Source of the DNA: Allobosea sp. 47.2.35
GTDB lineage: Bacteria > Pseudomonadota > Alphaproteobacteria > Rhizobiales > Beijerinckiaceae
DNA length: 64,000 bases
Direction: 5' to 3'
NCBI RefSeq assembly: GCF_024655635.1
Contig: NZ_JANLGI010000018.1
Coordinates: 59,669-123,668, forward strand
Shown here piece after piece: positions 56,272-64,000 of the stretch. The first letter of the stretch is position 1. The number at the start of each line of letters is the position of its first letter. Under the pieces are notes generated by a model. It did no database searches and was not told the DNA's origin. It saw only the letters and a program-made list of their open reading frames with translations. The translations under genes were made by a program, and so were the position numbers.

Positions 56272-57765
56272 ATGAGCGGACTCTTGATCGCGGGCGGCCG
56301 CGTCGTCGATCCTGAAAGCGGCCATGACGGCGTCGCCGATGTCGCCATCGCCGACGGAAAGATCGTCGCGATCGGCTCCGGTCTCGGCACCGCCGAACGC
56401 GTGATCGACGCGCGGGGGCTGATCGTCGCGCCCGGCTTCATCGATCTTCACGCCCATGGCCAGTCGATCCCGGCCGACCGGATGCAGGCTTTCGATGGCG
56501 TCACCACCACGCTGGACCTCGAGGCCGGCGTGCTGCCGGTCGCGTCCTGGTATCGCCGGCAGGCGGAGCAGGGCCGCATCCTGAACTACGGCGCCGCCAC
56601 GAACTGGGCCTTCGCCCGGATCGGCGCGATGATCGGGATCAATGAGGAATCCTCGCTCGAAGCGTTCGGGCGCGCCATGCGTGATCCGCGCTGGATGGAC
56701 AATATCTCCTCACCCTCCGAGCAACAGAACATCCTCGACCGCATCGCGGCAGGGCTCGACGAGGGCGGCATCGGCATCGGCATCCTGAACGCTTACGCGC
56801 CCGGCGCCGGCGTGCAGGAGCTGACGGCGCTCTGCCAGCTCGCCGCCGAGCGCGGCGTGCCGACCTTCACTCATATCGCCTACATGGCGAACACCGATCC
56901 GAAGAGCGCCGCGGAGGCCTATATCCGCCTCATCGGCTATGCCGGTGCGACTGGCGCGCATATGCACATCTGCCACTTCAACAGCTCCAGCAAGACCGAT
57001 GTCGAGCGTTGCGCGCGTCTGATCAGGAAGGCGCAGGAACAGGGCCTGCCGATCACGGTGGAAGCCTACCCCTATGGCACGGGCTCGACCGTGATCGCCG
57101 CCGCGTTCTTCAGCGACCCGGAATTCGAAAGCCGCAACGACACGCGCTACCAGCAGATCCAGCTGGTCACGAGCGGCCGCCGGATTCAGGACCGCGACGA
57201 CCTGCTGACGGCGCAATCCGAGGATCCGTCGCAGCTCGTCCTCTGGCATGTGCTCGACACCGAGAACAATGCCCGCCACCGCGACATGCTCGATCTCTCC
57301 GTGCTGTATCCCGGCGGCGCGATCGCATCGGATGCGATGCCCTGGTCGATGCCGGACGGATCGACCTATACCGGCGATGCCTGGCCTCTGCCTGAGGAGG
57401 CGACCTCGCATCCGCGCTCATCCGGCACCTTCACGCGCTTCCTGCGCCATTGGGTGCGCGAGCGGCAGGCGATCGGGCTCAGCGAGGGCATCGCGAAATG
57501 CACGTTGATCCCGGCCGAGATTCTGGCCGCAAGCACGCCCGCGATGCGCGAGAAAGGCCGATTGAAGGCCGGGGCCGACGCCGATGTCGTCGTCTTCGAC
57601 CTGGACACGCTGACCGACCGGGCCGAGTTCTCGTCGATGAACCGCCCGGCCGAGGGCGTCCGGCACCTCGTCGTCAGCGGCGAGCCGGTCATCGCCGACG
57701 GGCTCATGAATGTCGCAGCGAGGCCCGGCCGGCCGGTGCGCCGCCCCTTCGGCACGGCAGCGTAG
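56272..57765 (+). CDS. Amidohydrolase, D-aminoacylase-like
   Basis: A 497-residue metal-dependent amidohydrolase. The N-terminal composite domain (LLIAGGRVVDPESG) leads to FIDLHAHGQ with metal ligands H60 and H62. Later conserved parts are TFTHIAYM, HICHFNSSSK and ADVVVFDLDTL. It resembles N-acyl-D-amino-acid or D-glutamate deacylases, but the natural substrate is not known. ATG 56272 has GCGAGGG upstream. A CobW-type GTPase gene begins 5 bases after its stop codon. Confidence 0.87.
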   Translation: MSGLLIAGGRVVDPESGHDGVADVAIADGKIVAIGSGLGTAERVIDARGLIVAPGFIDLHAHGQSIPADRMQAFDGVTTTLDLEAGVLPVASWYRRQAEQGRILNYGAATNWAFARIGAMIGINEESSLEAFGRAMRDPRWMDNISSPSEQQNILDRIAAGLDEGGIGIGILNAYAPGAGVQELTALCQLAAERGVPTFTHIAYMANTDPKSAAEAYIRLIGYAGATGAHMHICHFNSSSKTDVERCARLIRKAQEQGLPITVEAYPYGTGSTVIAAAFFSDPEFESRNDTRYQQIQLVTSGRRIQDRDDLLTAQSEDPSQLVLWHVLDTENNARHRDMLDLSVLYPGGAIASDAMPWSMPDGSTYTGDAWPLPEEATSHPRSSGTFTRFLRHWVRERQAIGLSEGIAKCTLIPAEILAASTPAMREKGRLKAGADADVVVFDLDTLTDRAEFSSMNRPAEGVRHLVVSGEPVIADGLMNVAARPGRPVRRPFGTAA

Positions 57766-57770
57766 CGGCC

Positions 57771-58691
57771 ATGCCGGTTCCGATCCTGCTGGTCACGGGC
57801 TTTCTCGGGGCCGGCAAGACGACTTTGGTCAACCGCATCCTGCAGCAGGCCGACGGCCGCCGCATCGCGGCCGTCGTCAATGATTTCGGTGCGATCAATA
57901 TCGATGCAGAGCTCATCGTGGGCGCAGAGGACGGGGTCGTCAGTCTCGCCAATGGCTGCATCTGCTGTTCGCTGGAAGGCGACCTGCTGCGGACGCTCTC
58001 CAACCTCCTGCGGCGAGCCCCGCGGCCCGAAGCCATCGTGATCGAGACCAGCGGCGTCGCCGATCCCGAGGACATCATCCGCAACCTGATGGATCCGGTG
58101 GTCTGGCGCGAAGCTCCGCTAGAGACGGTGCTCTGCGTCGCCGACGCCACTTCACCGGAGCCGGACCTCGGCGATCCCTTGCTCCTGAGCCAGCTGCGCG
58201 TCGCCGACCTCGTCGCCATCAGCAAGGGGGACCTTGTCGACGGGCCAGCCCTCGACGCGCGCCGCCGCGCCCTGTCGCAGATCAACCGCAGGGCGGCCGT
58301 CATCGAGGCGACGGGCGGCGATATCCCGCTCGATCTCGTCTTCCCCGAGGTCGGGACGGTCCGCGAGCGGACGATGCGCCCGAAACGGCCAAGCATCGAG
58401 CGCTTCGAAAGCTTCAACTGGACATCCGAGGAACCGATTTCGCTCGCGGCCTTCCAGCAGGCGATCGGCCGGCTCGCTTCCCGGCTCGTCCGCGCGAAAG
58501 GCATACTCGACACGATCGGGAAGCCGGATTGCCGCTATCTCTTTCAGCTCGCGGGCGGACGGGCCACGCTGGCACCGCTCGATCGGGACGATCCGGGGCA
58601 GGGCGGCACGCGCATCGTCTTCATCACGGAGATCGGCAAGATCACACAGCCCGAGATCGACGAGATCTTGAGCGGGGCAAGACGAGATTAG
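57771..58691 (+). CDS. CobW/COG0523 family GTPase (metal chaperone type)
   Basis: A 306-residue G3E GTPase. Walker A is GFLGAGKTT (10-18), the metal-binding CxCC is GCICC (C63, C65, C66), and the guanine-specificity motif reads SKGD. The C-terminal CobW_C domain is present, and there is no His-rich tail. Such proteins insert metal, often zinc or cobalt, into client enzymes. It lies 5 bases after the amidohydrolase gene, with which it is probably co-transcribed. There is no cobalamin cluster here, so the cobW name is not given. Confidence 0.9.
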   Translation: MPVPILLVTGFLGAGKTTLVNRILQQADGRRIAAVVNDFGAINIDAELIVGAEDGVVSLANGCICCSLEGDLLRTLSNLLRRAPRPEAIVIETSGVADPEDIIRNLMDPVVWREAPLETVLCVADATSPEPDLGDPLLLSQLRVADLVAISKGDLVDGPALDARRRALSQINRRAAVIEATGGDIPLDLVFPEVGTVRERTMRPKRPSIERFESFNWTSEEPISLAAFQQAIGRLASRLVRAKGILDTIGKPDCRYLFQLAGGRATLAPLDRDDPGQGGTRIVFITEIGKITQPEIDEILSGARRD

Positions 58692-59132
58692 GGACAGGTA
58701 TCGCCCCGGGGCGCAGTGGTTTCCACGGTTGAACGCTTCGATCTGCTGGTCTCTCGCAGTGAGACGGCCGACGCGATCGGCGTGCCACTTCCGGTTTCGG
58801 CCAGGGCGCCGACCGTGGAAGCGGTGTCCGTCGAACAATGTTCCGCTATAGGCCGCTAAACACCAATGAAAGCGAAAAATGTAACCAGAGGTTACACTTG
58901 CCGATCGCACTAGGCCGCCTTGGACCTCGCCCGCGCCGACAGCTTCGGCGGGATGGACGGGATGGTGTGCGCGCATCAACGTTGCGACCAAGCGAACGGC
59001 CGCAACCGCATCAAAAGCCCGCAACAAGACCGTAGCGCTCCTGATAGAAAACGGACATTGTCGGCAGGGGATAGATTGTTCTCTCCGCGCGGGTCGATCA
59101 CGTGCGAAGCGAACTGGCTAAGGGAGTGTCGG
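58692..59132. other. Intergenic region upstream of the RND efflux genes
   Basis: A 441-base gap with no supported gene. Several overlapping short frames have no signals. It contains an AT-richer stretch at about 58850-58900 with a perfect inverted repeat, and it must hold the efflux promoter. Confidence 0.6.
58880..58896. promoter_or_regulatory. Probable TetR-family operator for the RND efflux genes
   Basis: TGTAACC-AGA-GGTTACA is a perfect 7-base inverted repeat with a 3-base spacer, about 240 bases before acrA. Palindromes of this kind are typical targets of TetR-type efflux repressors. No such repressor is encoded in the adjacent DNA. Confidence 0.55.
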
Positions 59133-60290
59133 ATGTCTCGTTCTCCGATGACGTGGGTGAAGCGCAACCCGACCGCCTCTCGCCTCTCCTCGGCAACGCT
59201 CATGGCGCTCTTCGCGCTTGGTCTCGGGGCAAGTGCCCTGGCCCAGCAGCCGGCGCCCACTGCCGTTCCCGTCGGCACCGTGATGGCCGAGAAGCGCGCC
59301 ATCACCCAGACTGCCGATTTCGTCGGGCGGATCGAGGCGGTGAACCGTGTCGACATCCGCGCCCGCGTCACCGGCTATCTCGAAGAGGTCCTATTCAAGG
59401 ACGGCGCCACCGTCGCCGAGGGGGCTCCGCTGTTCCGCATCGAGCGCAGCCCGTTCGAGGCCGCGGTAGAGCAAGCGCAAGGCGCGCTCGAGAAGGCCCA
59501 GGGCGCCCTCCAGAACGCCACGGTGCAGCGCCAGCGCGCCGAGGACCTGCTGAAGACCAGTGCCGGCTCGGTCGCCATCCGCGACCAGCGCGTCGCCGAG
59601 GAGAAGGGCGCGCAGGGCGACGAGACCACGGCCGCAGCCAATCTGAAGACCGCCCAGATCAATCTCGGCTACACCGAAATCAAGGCGCCGATCGCCGGCC
59701 GGATCGGCCGCACCAAGTTGACCAAAGGCAATGTCGTCGGCCCCGATACCGGTGTGCTCGTCCAGATCGTCAGCGACGACCCGATGTATGTCACCTTCCC
59801 GGTCAGCCAGCGCGAATTTCTGGCACTGAAGACGAACCGTTTGCCGACAAATGGCTCCGCTCCGCTCGTCAGCCTGAGATTCTCGGATGGCTCGACCTAT
59901 GAGCAGAAGGGCCGCGTCGATTTCGTCGACGTCTCGGTCGAGCGCGCCACCGACACGGTGCTGGTGCGCGCCACGCTACCCAATCCCGCCGGCAAGCTCC
60001 TGGACGGCACGCTGGTGCGCGTCGGCGTCCAGGCCGACAAGAGCGAGGAGAAGGTGCTGGTACCGCAATCGGCGCTGATCGCCGACCAGCAGGGCTCCTA
60101 TGTCTTCGCCGTCGAGGACGGCAAGGCGGTTGTGAAGCGCGTCAAGGTCGGGGCCGAGGCCGGCTCCTATGTCGTGATCGAGCAAGGGCTCGTCGGCAAC
60201 GAGCAGATCGTCATCCAGGGCCTGCAGAACCTCCGGCCGGGCGTGCCGGTGCTGGCCTCGCCCGTGACCCTGACGACCGGCCGGAGCTGA
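59133..60290 (+). CDS. acrA: RND efflux periplasmic adaptor subunit (AcrA type)
   Basis: A 385-residue membrane-fusion protein that bridges the inner-membrane pump and an outer-membrane channel. A Sec signal peptide (cut near LGASALA, about residue 35) has no lipobox cysteine, so it is probably not a lipoprotein. The lipoyl-like halves ([19 protein letters not shown] and [18 protein letters not shown]) flank a coiled coil (about 100-160). AAGGGAG lies upstream of ATG 59133. acrB begins 4 bases after its stop. Confidence 0.93.
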   Translation: MSRSPMTWVKRNPTASRLSSATLMALFALGLGASALAQQPAPTAVPVGTVMAEKRAITQTADFVGRIEAVNRVDIRARVTGYLEEVLFKDGATVAEGAPLFRIERSPFEAAVEQAQGALEKAQGALQNATVQRQRAEDLLKTSAGSVAIRDQRVAEEKGAQGDETTAAANLKTAQINLGYTEIKAPIAGRIGRTKLTKGNVVGPDTGVLVQIVSDDPMYVTFPVSQREFLALKTNRLPTNGSAPLVSLRFSDGSTYEQKGRVDFVDVSVERATDTVLVRATLPNPAGKLLDGTLVRVGVQADKSEEKVLVPQSALIADQQGSYVFAVEDGKAVVKRVKVGAEAGSYVVIEQGLVGNEQIVIQGLQNLRPGVPVLASPVTLTTGRS

Positions 60291-60294
60291 TCCC

Positions 60295-63200
60295 ATGCTA
60301 AGCTCCGTCTTCGTCGACCGGCCCCGGCTGGCGATCGTCATCGCGCTCGTCACCACGATCGCCGGCCTGATCTCGCTGTTCGCGATTCCCGTCGCGCAGT
60401 ATCCCGACATCGTGCCGCCGCAGATCTCGGTGCGGGCCGTCTATCCCGGCGCCTCTGCCGCGGTGGTCGAGCAGACCGTCGCCCAGCCGATCGAGGCCCA
60501 GATCGTCGGCACCGACAAGATGCTCTACATGAAGAGCGTCAGCGGCAATGACGGCAGCTATTCGCTGCAGGTCTCGTTCGAGCTCGGCACCAATCCCGAC
60601 ATCAACAACGTCAACGTCAACAACCGCGTCCAGCTTGCCCTATCGAAGCTGCCGCAAGAAGTCCAGCGCAGCGGCGTGACGGTGAAGAAGCAGTCCTCGG
60701 CGCTGCTCGGCGTCATCGCGGTCTATGCGCCGAAGGGCAATTACGACACGCTCTTCGTCTCGAACTACGTCACCATCAACCTGCTAGACCCGATCAAGTC
60801 GACGGCCGGCGTCGGCGATGCAGCGCTGTTCGGCGCGCAGGATTACGCCATCCGCGCCTGGGTCCGCACCGACGCCCTGACCGGCCTGGGCCTCACCACC
60901 GGCGACGTCATCGCAGCCATCCAGGGCCAGAACGCGCAGGCCGCGGTCGGCCGCATCGGCGCCCGCCCGATCTCCGACGACCAGCAGCTGCAGCTCAACA
61001 TCCAGACCAAGGGCCGCCTGACCTCGCCGGAGGAGTTCGGCAAGATCGTGCTGCGCACCAATGCCGACGGCTCGATCCTGCGGCTCTCGGACGTGGCCCG
61101 TCTCGAGCTCGGCGCCGCCAATCTCGACCGCGACACCCGCTTGAACGGCGGCCCGGCCGTGCTGATCGGCGTCTACCAGGCGCCCGGCGCCAACGCCCTC
61201 ACCGCGCTCGAAGCCGTCAAGAAGACGATCTCCGACCTCGAGAAGTCCTTCCCCGACGACCTCGCCTGGAAGGTCACCTACGATCCGACCGCCTTCGTCA
61301 CCGCCACCATCCACGAGGTGCAGAAGACGCTGATCGAGGCGTTCGTCCTCGTCGTCCTCGTCGTCTACCTGTTCCTCGGCAATCTCAGGGCGACGCTGAT
61401 CCCGACCGTCGCCGTGCCGGTCAGCCTGGTCGGCGCCTTCGTCGTGCTCAACGCCATCGGCTACTCCGCCAACACCGTCTCGCTGCTCGCCGTGGTGCTC
61501 GCCATCGGTATCGTCGTCGACGACGCGATCGTCGTGATCGAGAACGTCGAGCGTGTGATGGAGGAGCACCCTGAGCTGACGCCGGCCGAGGCGACCAAGC
61601 GCGCCATGGGCGAGATCGTCGCCCCGATCATCGCGATCACGCTGGTGCTGCTCTCGGTCTTCGTGCCGGTCGCCTTCATTCCCGGCATCTCCGGCGAACT
61701 CTTTCGGCAATTCGCCGTCACCGTCGCGGTCGCGATGGTGCTCTCGGCGATCAACGCATTGACGCTTTCGCCGGCGCTCTGCGCCATCCTGCTCAAACCG
61801 CATCACGGGCCGCGGCGCGGGCCGATCGGTTATGTCATGCGCGGCATCGACTGGACGCGCGACCGCTATGGCAACGGCGTGGCGCGCCTCGTGCGCGTCT
61901 CGGCCATCAGTCTTGTCCTGACCGCCGGCTTCGGCGCCAGCATCTACGCCATGAGCCGCGTCACGCCGACCGGCTTCCTGCCGGAGGACGACCAGGGCGC
62001 CTTCTTCGTCGTCGCGCAATTGCCCGACGGTGCCTCGGTCGCCCGGACATCGGCGCTCGCCGCCGAGGTCGAGGGCATCCTGAAGACGGAAAACGCGATC
62101 GCCGACTATTCCACGGTTATCGGCCTCAACTTCATCGACAACTACTCGCAGCCCAATGCCGGCTTCTTCGTGGTGACGCTGAAGCCGTTCGACCAGCGCA
62201 CCAGTCGGGAGGACTCGGCTTCGGCGGTCATCGCCCGTCTCGCCCAGAAGTTCCGCGCGGTGCGCGCCGGCAACGTCGTCCCGATCGCGCCGCCGCCGAT
62301 CATCGGCCTCGGCACCGGCGGCGGTTTCAGCTATGTGCTGATGGATATGGGTTCCGCCGATCCCAAGGCGCTCGGCCAGGCGCTGCGCGGCCTGACGGTC
62401 GCCGCCAATCAAGAGCCGCAATTGCGGCGGGTGTTCTCGACCTTCTCGGATTCGGCGCCGTCGATCTATCTCGATATCGACCGCGACAAGGTCCAGATCC
62501 TCGGCGTCGCGCTGAGCGACGTCTTCCAGGCGCTGCAGGCTTCGCTCGGCGGCTACTACGTCAACGACATGAACCTGTTCGGTCGCACCTGGCAGGTCCA
62601 GGTCCAGGCCGACGGCGCCGATCGCGCCTCGGTCGACGACATCTACCGCATCAATGTCCGCAGCCGCGCCGGCGACATGATCCCGCTGCGCTCCTTCGTC
62701 GAGGCGAAGGTCGTGGTCGGTCCGCAGGCGCTGATCCGCTACAACAACCGCCTCGCCGTGACGCTGCAGGGCTCGCCTGCTCCAGGCGTCTCCTCCGGCC
62801 AGGCCCTGCAGGCGATGGAAGCGGTCGCGGCGAAGACCCTGTCGTCGGGCTATCGCGGCGCCTGGACCGACGTCTCCTTCCAGGAGAAGCGGGCTGAGGG
62901 GCAGACGGGGATCATCCTCGCCTTCGCGCTGCTCTTCGCCTACCTCTTCCTGGTCGCGCTTTACGAGAGCTGGACCATCCCCGTGCCGGTGCTGCTCTCG
63001 GTCGCGGTCGGTATCCTCGGAGCCTTCCTCGCGATCGTCGTGGCCGGGCTGACGCTCGACCTCTATGGCCAGATCGGCATCGTCGTGCTGATCGGCCTCG
63101 CCGCCAAGAACGGCATTCTGATCGTCGAGTTCGCCAAGGAGCTGCGCGAGAAGGGCCATCCGTTGCTGCACGCAGCGACCGAAGGCGCACGGCTGCGCTT

Positions 63201-63429
63201 CCGCCCGGTGATGATGACCTCCTTCGCCTTCATCCTCGGCCTCTTGCCGCTGGTGATCGCGGAGGGGCCTTCGATGCTCGCCAGGCGCCATGTCGGCACG
63301 CCCGTCTTCGGCGGCATGCTGGCGGCGTCCCTGATCGGCATCTTCGTGATCCCGGCGCTCTACGTCGTCTTCCAGTCCTTGCGCGAGCGCCTGCGGCCCT
63401 CGACACGGCCGAAGGAGGAGCAGGCCTGA
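60295..63429 (+). CDS. acrB: RND multidrug efflux permease (AcrB/HAE-1 type)
   Basis: A 1044-residue trimeric proton-driven pump. Twelve membrane segments and two large periplasmic loops are expected. The proton-relay residues are D409 and D410 ([17 protein letters not shown]) and K938 ([17 protein letters not shown]). The N-terminal [15 protein letters not shown] is typical. The gene is complete. No outer-membrane tolC-type gene follows, so the channel must be encoded elsewhere. Confidence 0.96.
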   Translation: MLSSVFVDRPRLAIVIALVTTIAGLISLFAIPVAQYPDIVPPQISVRAVYPGASAAVVEQTVAQPIEAQIVGTDKMLYMKSVSGNDGSYSLQVSFELGTNPDINNVNVNNRVQLALSKLPQEVQRSGVTVKKQSSALLGVIAVYAPKGNYDTLFVSNYVTINLLDPIKSTAGVGDAALFGAQDYAIRAWVRTDALTGLGLTTGDVIAAIQGQNAQAAVGRIGARPISDDQQLQLNIQTKGRLTSPEEFGKIVLRTNADGSILRLSDVARLELGAANLDRDTRLNGGPAVLIGVYQAPGANALTALEAVKKTISDLEKSFPDDLAWKVTYDPTAFVTATIHEVQKTLIEAFVLVVLVVYLFLGNLRATLIPTVAVPVSLVGAFVVLNAIGYSANTVSLLAVVLAIGIVVDDAIVVIENVERVMEEHPELTPAEATKRAMGEIVAPIIAITLVLLSVFVPVAFIPGISGELFRQFAVTVAVAMVLSAINALTLSPALCAILLKPHHGPRRGPIGYVMRGIDWTRDRYGNGVARLVRVSAISLVLTAGFGASIYAMSRVTPTGFLPEDDQGAFFVVAQLPDGASVARTSALAAEVEGILKTENAIADYSTVIGLNFIDNYSQPNAGFFVVTLKPFDQRTSREDSASAVIARLAQKFRAVRAGNVVPIAPPPIIGLGTGGGFSYVLMDMGSADPKALGQALRGLTVAANQEPQLRRVFSTFSDSAPSIYLDIDRDKVQILGVALSDVFQALQASLGGYYVNDMNLFGRTWQVQVQADGADRASVDDIYRINVRSRAGDMIPLRSFVEAKVVVGPQALIRYNNRLAVTLQGSPAPGVSSGQALQAMEAVAAKTLSSGYRGAWTDVSFQEKRAEGQTGIILAFALLFAYLFLVALYESWTIPVPVLLSVAVGILGAFLAIVVAGLTLDLYGQIGIVVLIGLAAKNGILIVEFAKELREKGHPLLHAATEGARLRFRPVMMTSFAFILGLLPLVIAEGPSMLARRHVGTPVFGGMLAASLIGIFVIPALYVVFQSLRERLRPSTRPKEEQA

Positions 63430-64000
63430 ATTCGGGCTGCACGGGATCGAGGATCGCGCACCCTGCGCCCGCCACCGAGCGTCTGTCATGGAACGTCGCG
63501 GTTCTGGCCGAGGCCACCTGTCCGTTGGCGACGGGCGGAACTCTAGCGCCTTCGCGCTCCCGGGGCATGGATGTCCGAGCCGGGATCTCCTGGCGGGCGT
63601 AGAACGGCCCGAACCGCGGTTGATGAGCGCTCTTCGCGCAGTCCTGGGCACCCGATCAGGCGGTGCGAGCGAGGCAGGTCGCAGGCTGCTTCGGGTTCTG
63701 GCGAAAGCCGAAGTGGAAGCCGAGCGCTCCCGGCGATGGCGCCCGGCGCTGGCGGGGCAGTGTTCAAGCCCACGGTGCAGCCGACAGGCGGGATGTTGCA
63801 GATCGCCTGGGATCAGGGATTGGAGAGCTTGTTGGTCGGATGGAGTCACAACTGGGCACCAGCCTGGCTAAAGGGCAGATACCTTGAGCGTTTGCCCTGA
63901 GTGTCCGCTGTCCGGCATCGGGCCAATGTCCGCACCTGTGAAGGATTTCGGATGCTGGCCCGTGCGAGCGGGTTTGGACCGGGCTGAGGGCCGGCGTCCG
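63430..64000. other. Stretch after acrB with no supported gene
   Basis: 571 bases to the window end. Short overlapping frames in both directions have no ribosome sites, motifs or family features that I can defend. One frame from ATG 63926 is open to the window end but has no ribosome-binding site, so it could be the start of a gene or chance. Confidence 0.4.

Noticed and set aside
53401..58691. A biosynthetic cluster linking the acyl-CoA-synthetase/GNAT fusion, amidohydrolase and CobW-type gene
   Set aside because: The fusion gene is divergent across 264 bases and is a known stand-alone protein type; only the amidohydrolase and GTPase look co-transcribed.
60784..63849. A minus-strand open frame of about 1000 codons opposite acrB
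   Set aside because: Antisense shadow of the confirmed pump gene, with the same composition artefact.
63488..63871. Possible gene of 127 codons after acrB
   Set aside because: No ribosome site, Arg/Ser/Gly-rich composition and several equally long frames overlapping it on both strands.

Overview
The window is high-GC chromosomal DNA from an alphaproteobacterium. Several gene orders are ones I associate with the Hyphomicrobiales (Rhizobiales): ftsB-pdhA-pdhB-pdhC-lpd-lipA-coq10, cinA/ispDF next to dusB-ntrB-ntrC-ntrY-ntrX-hfq-hflX-mazG, a bifunctional IspDF, and an E1-beta subunit that carries a lipoyl domain. A Bosea-like genus is plausible from gene content, but that is a guess. I see no integrase, transposase, phage gene, CRISPR array or rRNA. 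This is mostly a core chromosomal region with short accessory stretches.

Layout. 1-4.7 kb: the end of a suf iron-sulfur assembly cluster (sufS, sufT, sufA), split by phzF, an MmcQ/YjbR gene and an Ldh-2 dehydrogenase. 4.7-11.8 kb: a diguanylate cyclase, an RhlE-type helicase, a hydrolase, a small membrane protein, a LysR regulator and parE. 12-15.8 kb: a small surface-polysaccharide group (flippase, GT2 and GT4 glycosyltransferases). 16-17.9 kb: glnB-glnA, reading leftward. 18.1-21.5 kb: nnr, a PRC-barrel protein and small regulator-like or secreted proteins. 21.6 kb: tRNA-Lys(UUU). 21.7-30.9 kb: ftsB, the pyruvate dehydrogenase complex, small membrane proteins, lipoyl synthase and a Coq10-like protein. 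31-33.1 kb: a fused membrane/spermidine-synthase-like protein. 33.1-46.2 kb: cinA, ispDF, dusB, the ntrBC and ntrYX nitrogen regulators, hfq, hflX, mazG, arfB and recX. 46.2-53.4 kb: transport genes (a TctC/Bug protein, an oligopeptide-type binding protein, argP/argO, an MFS exporter). 53.4-58.7 kb: an acyl-CoA-synthetase/GNAT fusion, and an amidohydrolase immediately followed by a CobW-type GTPase. 59.1-63.4 kb: an acrAB-type RND efflux pair behind a perfect inverted repeat.

How the genes work together. GlnB, glutamine synthetase, NtrBC and NtrYX form the nitrogen-sensing circuit. LipA makes the lipoyl group used by the two lipoyl-bearing Pdh subunits encoded beside it. SufS, SufT and SufA supply the Fe-S clusters that LipA needs. 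Hfq, HflX, ArfB and the DEAD-box helicase belong to RNA and ribosome maintenance. I did not find an obviously new multi-gene system. The strongest leads are the amidohydrolase-CobW pair, the efflux operator with no regulator beside it, the split suf cluster, the unassigned fused spermidine-synthase-like protein, two orphan antitoxin-like genes, and several very short membrane-protein genes that length filters would miss.
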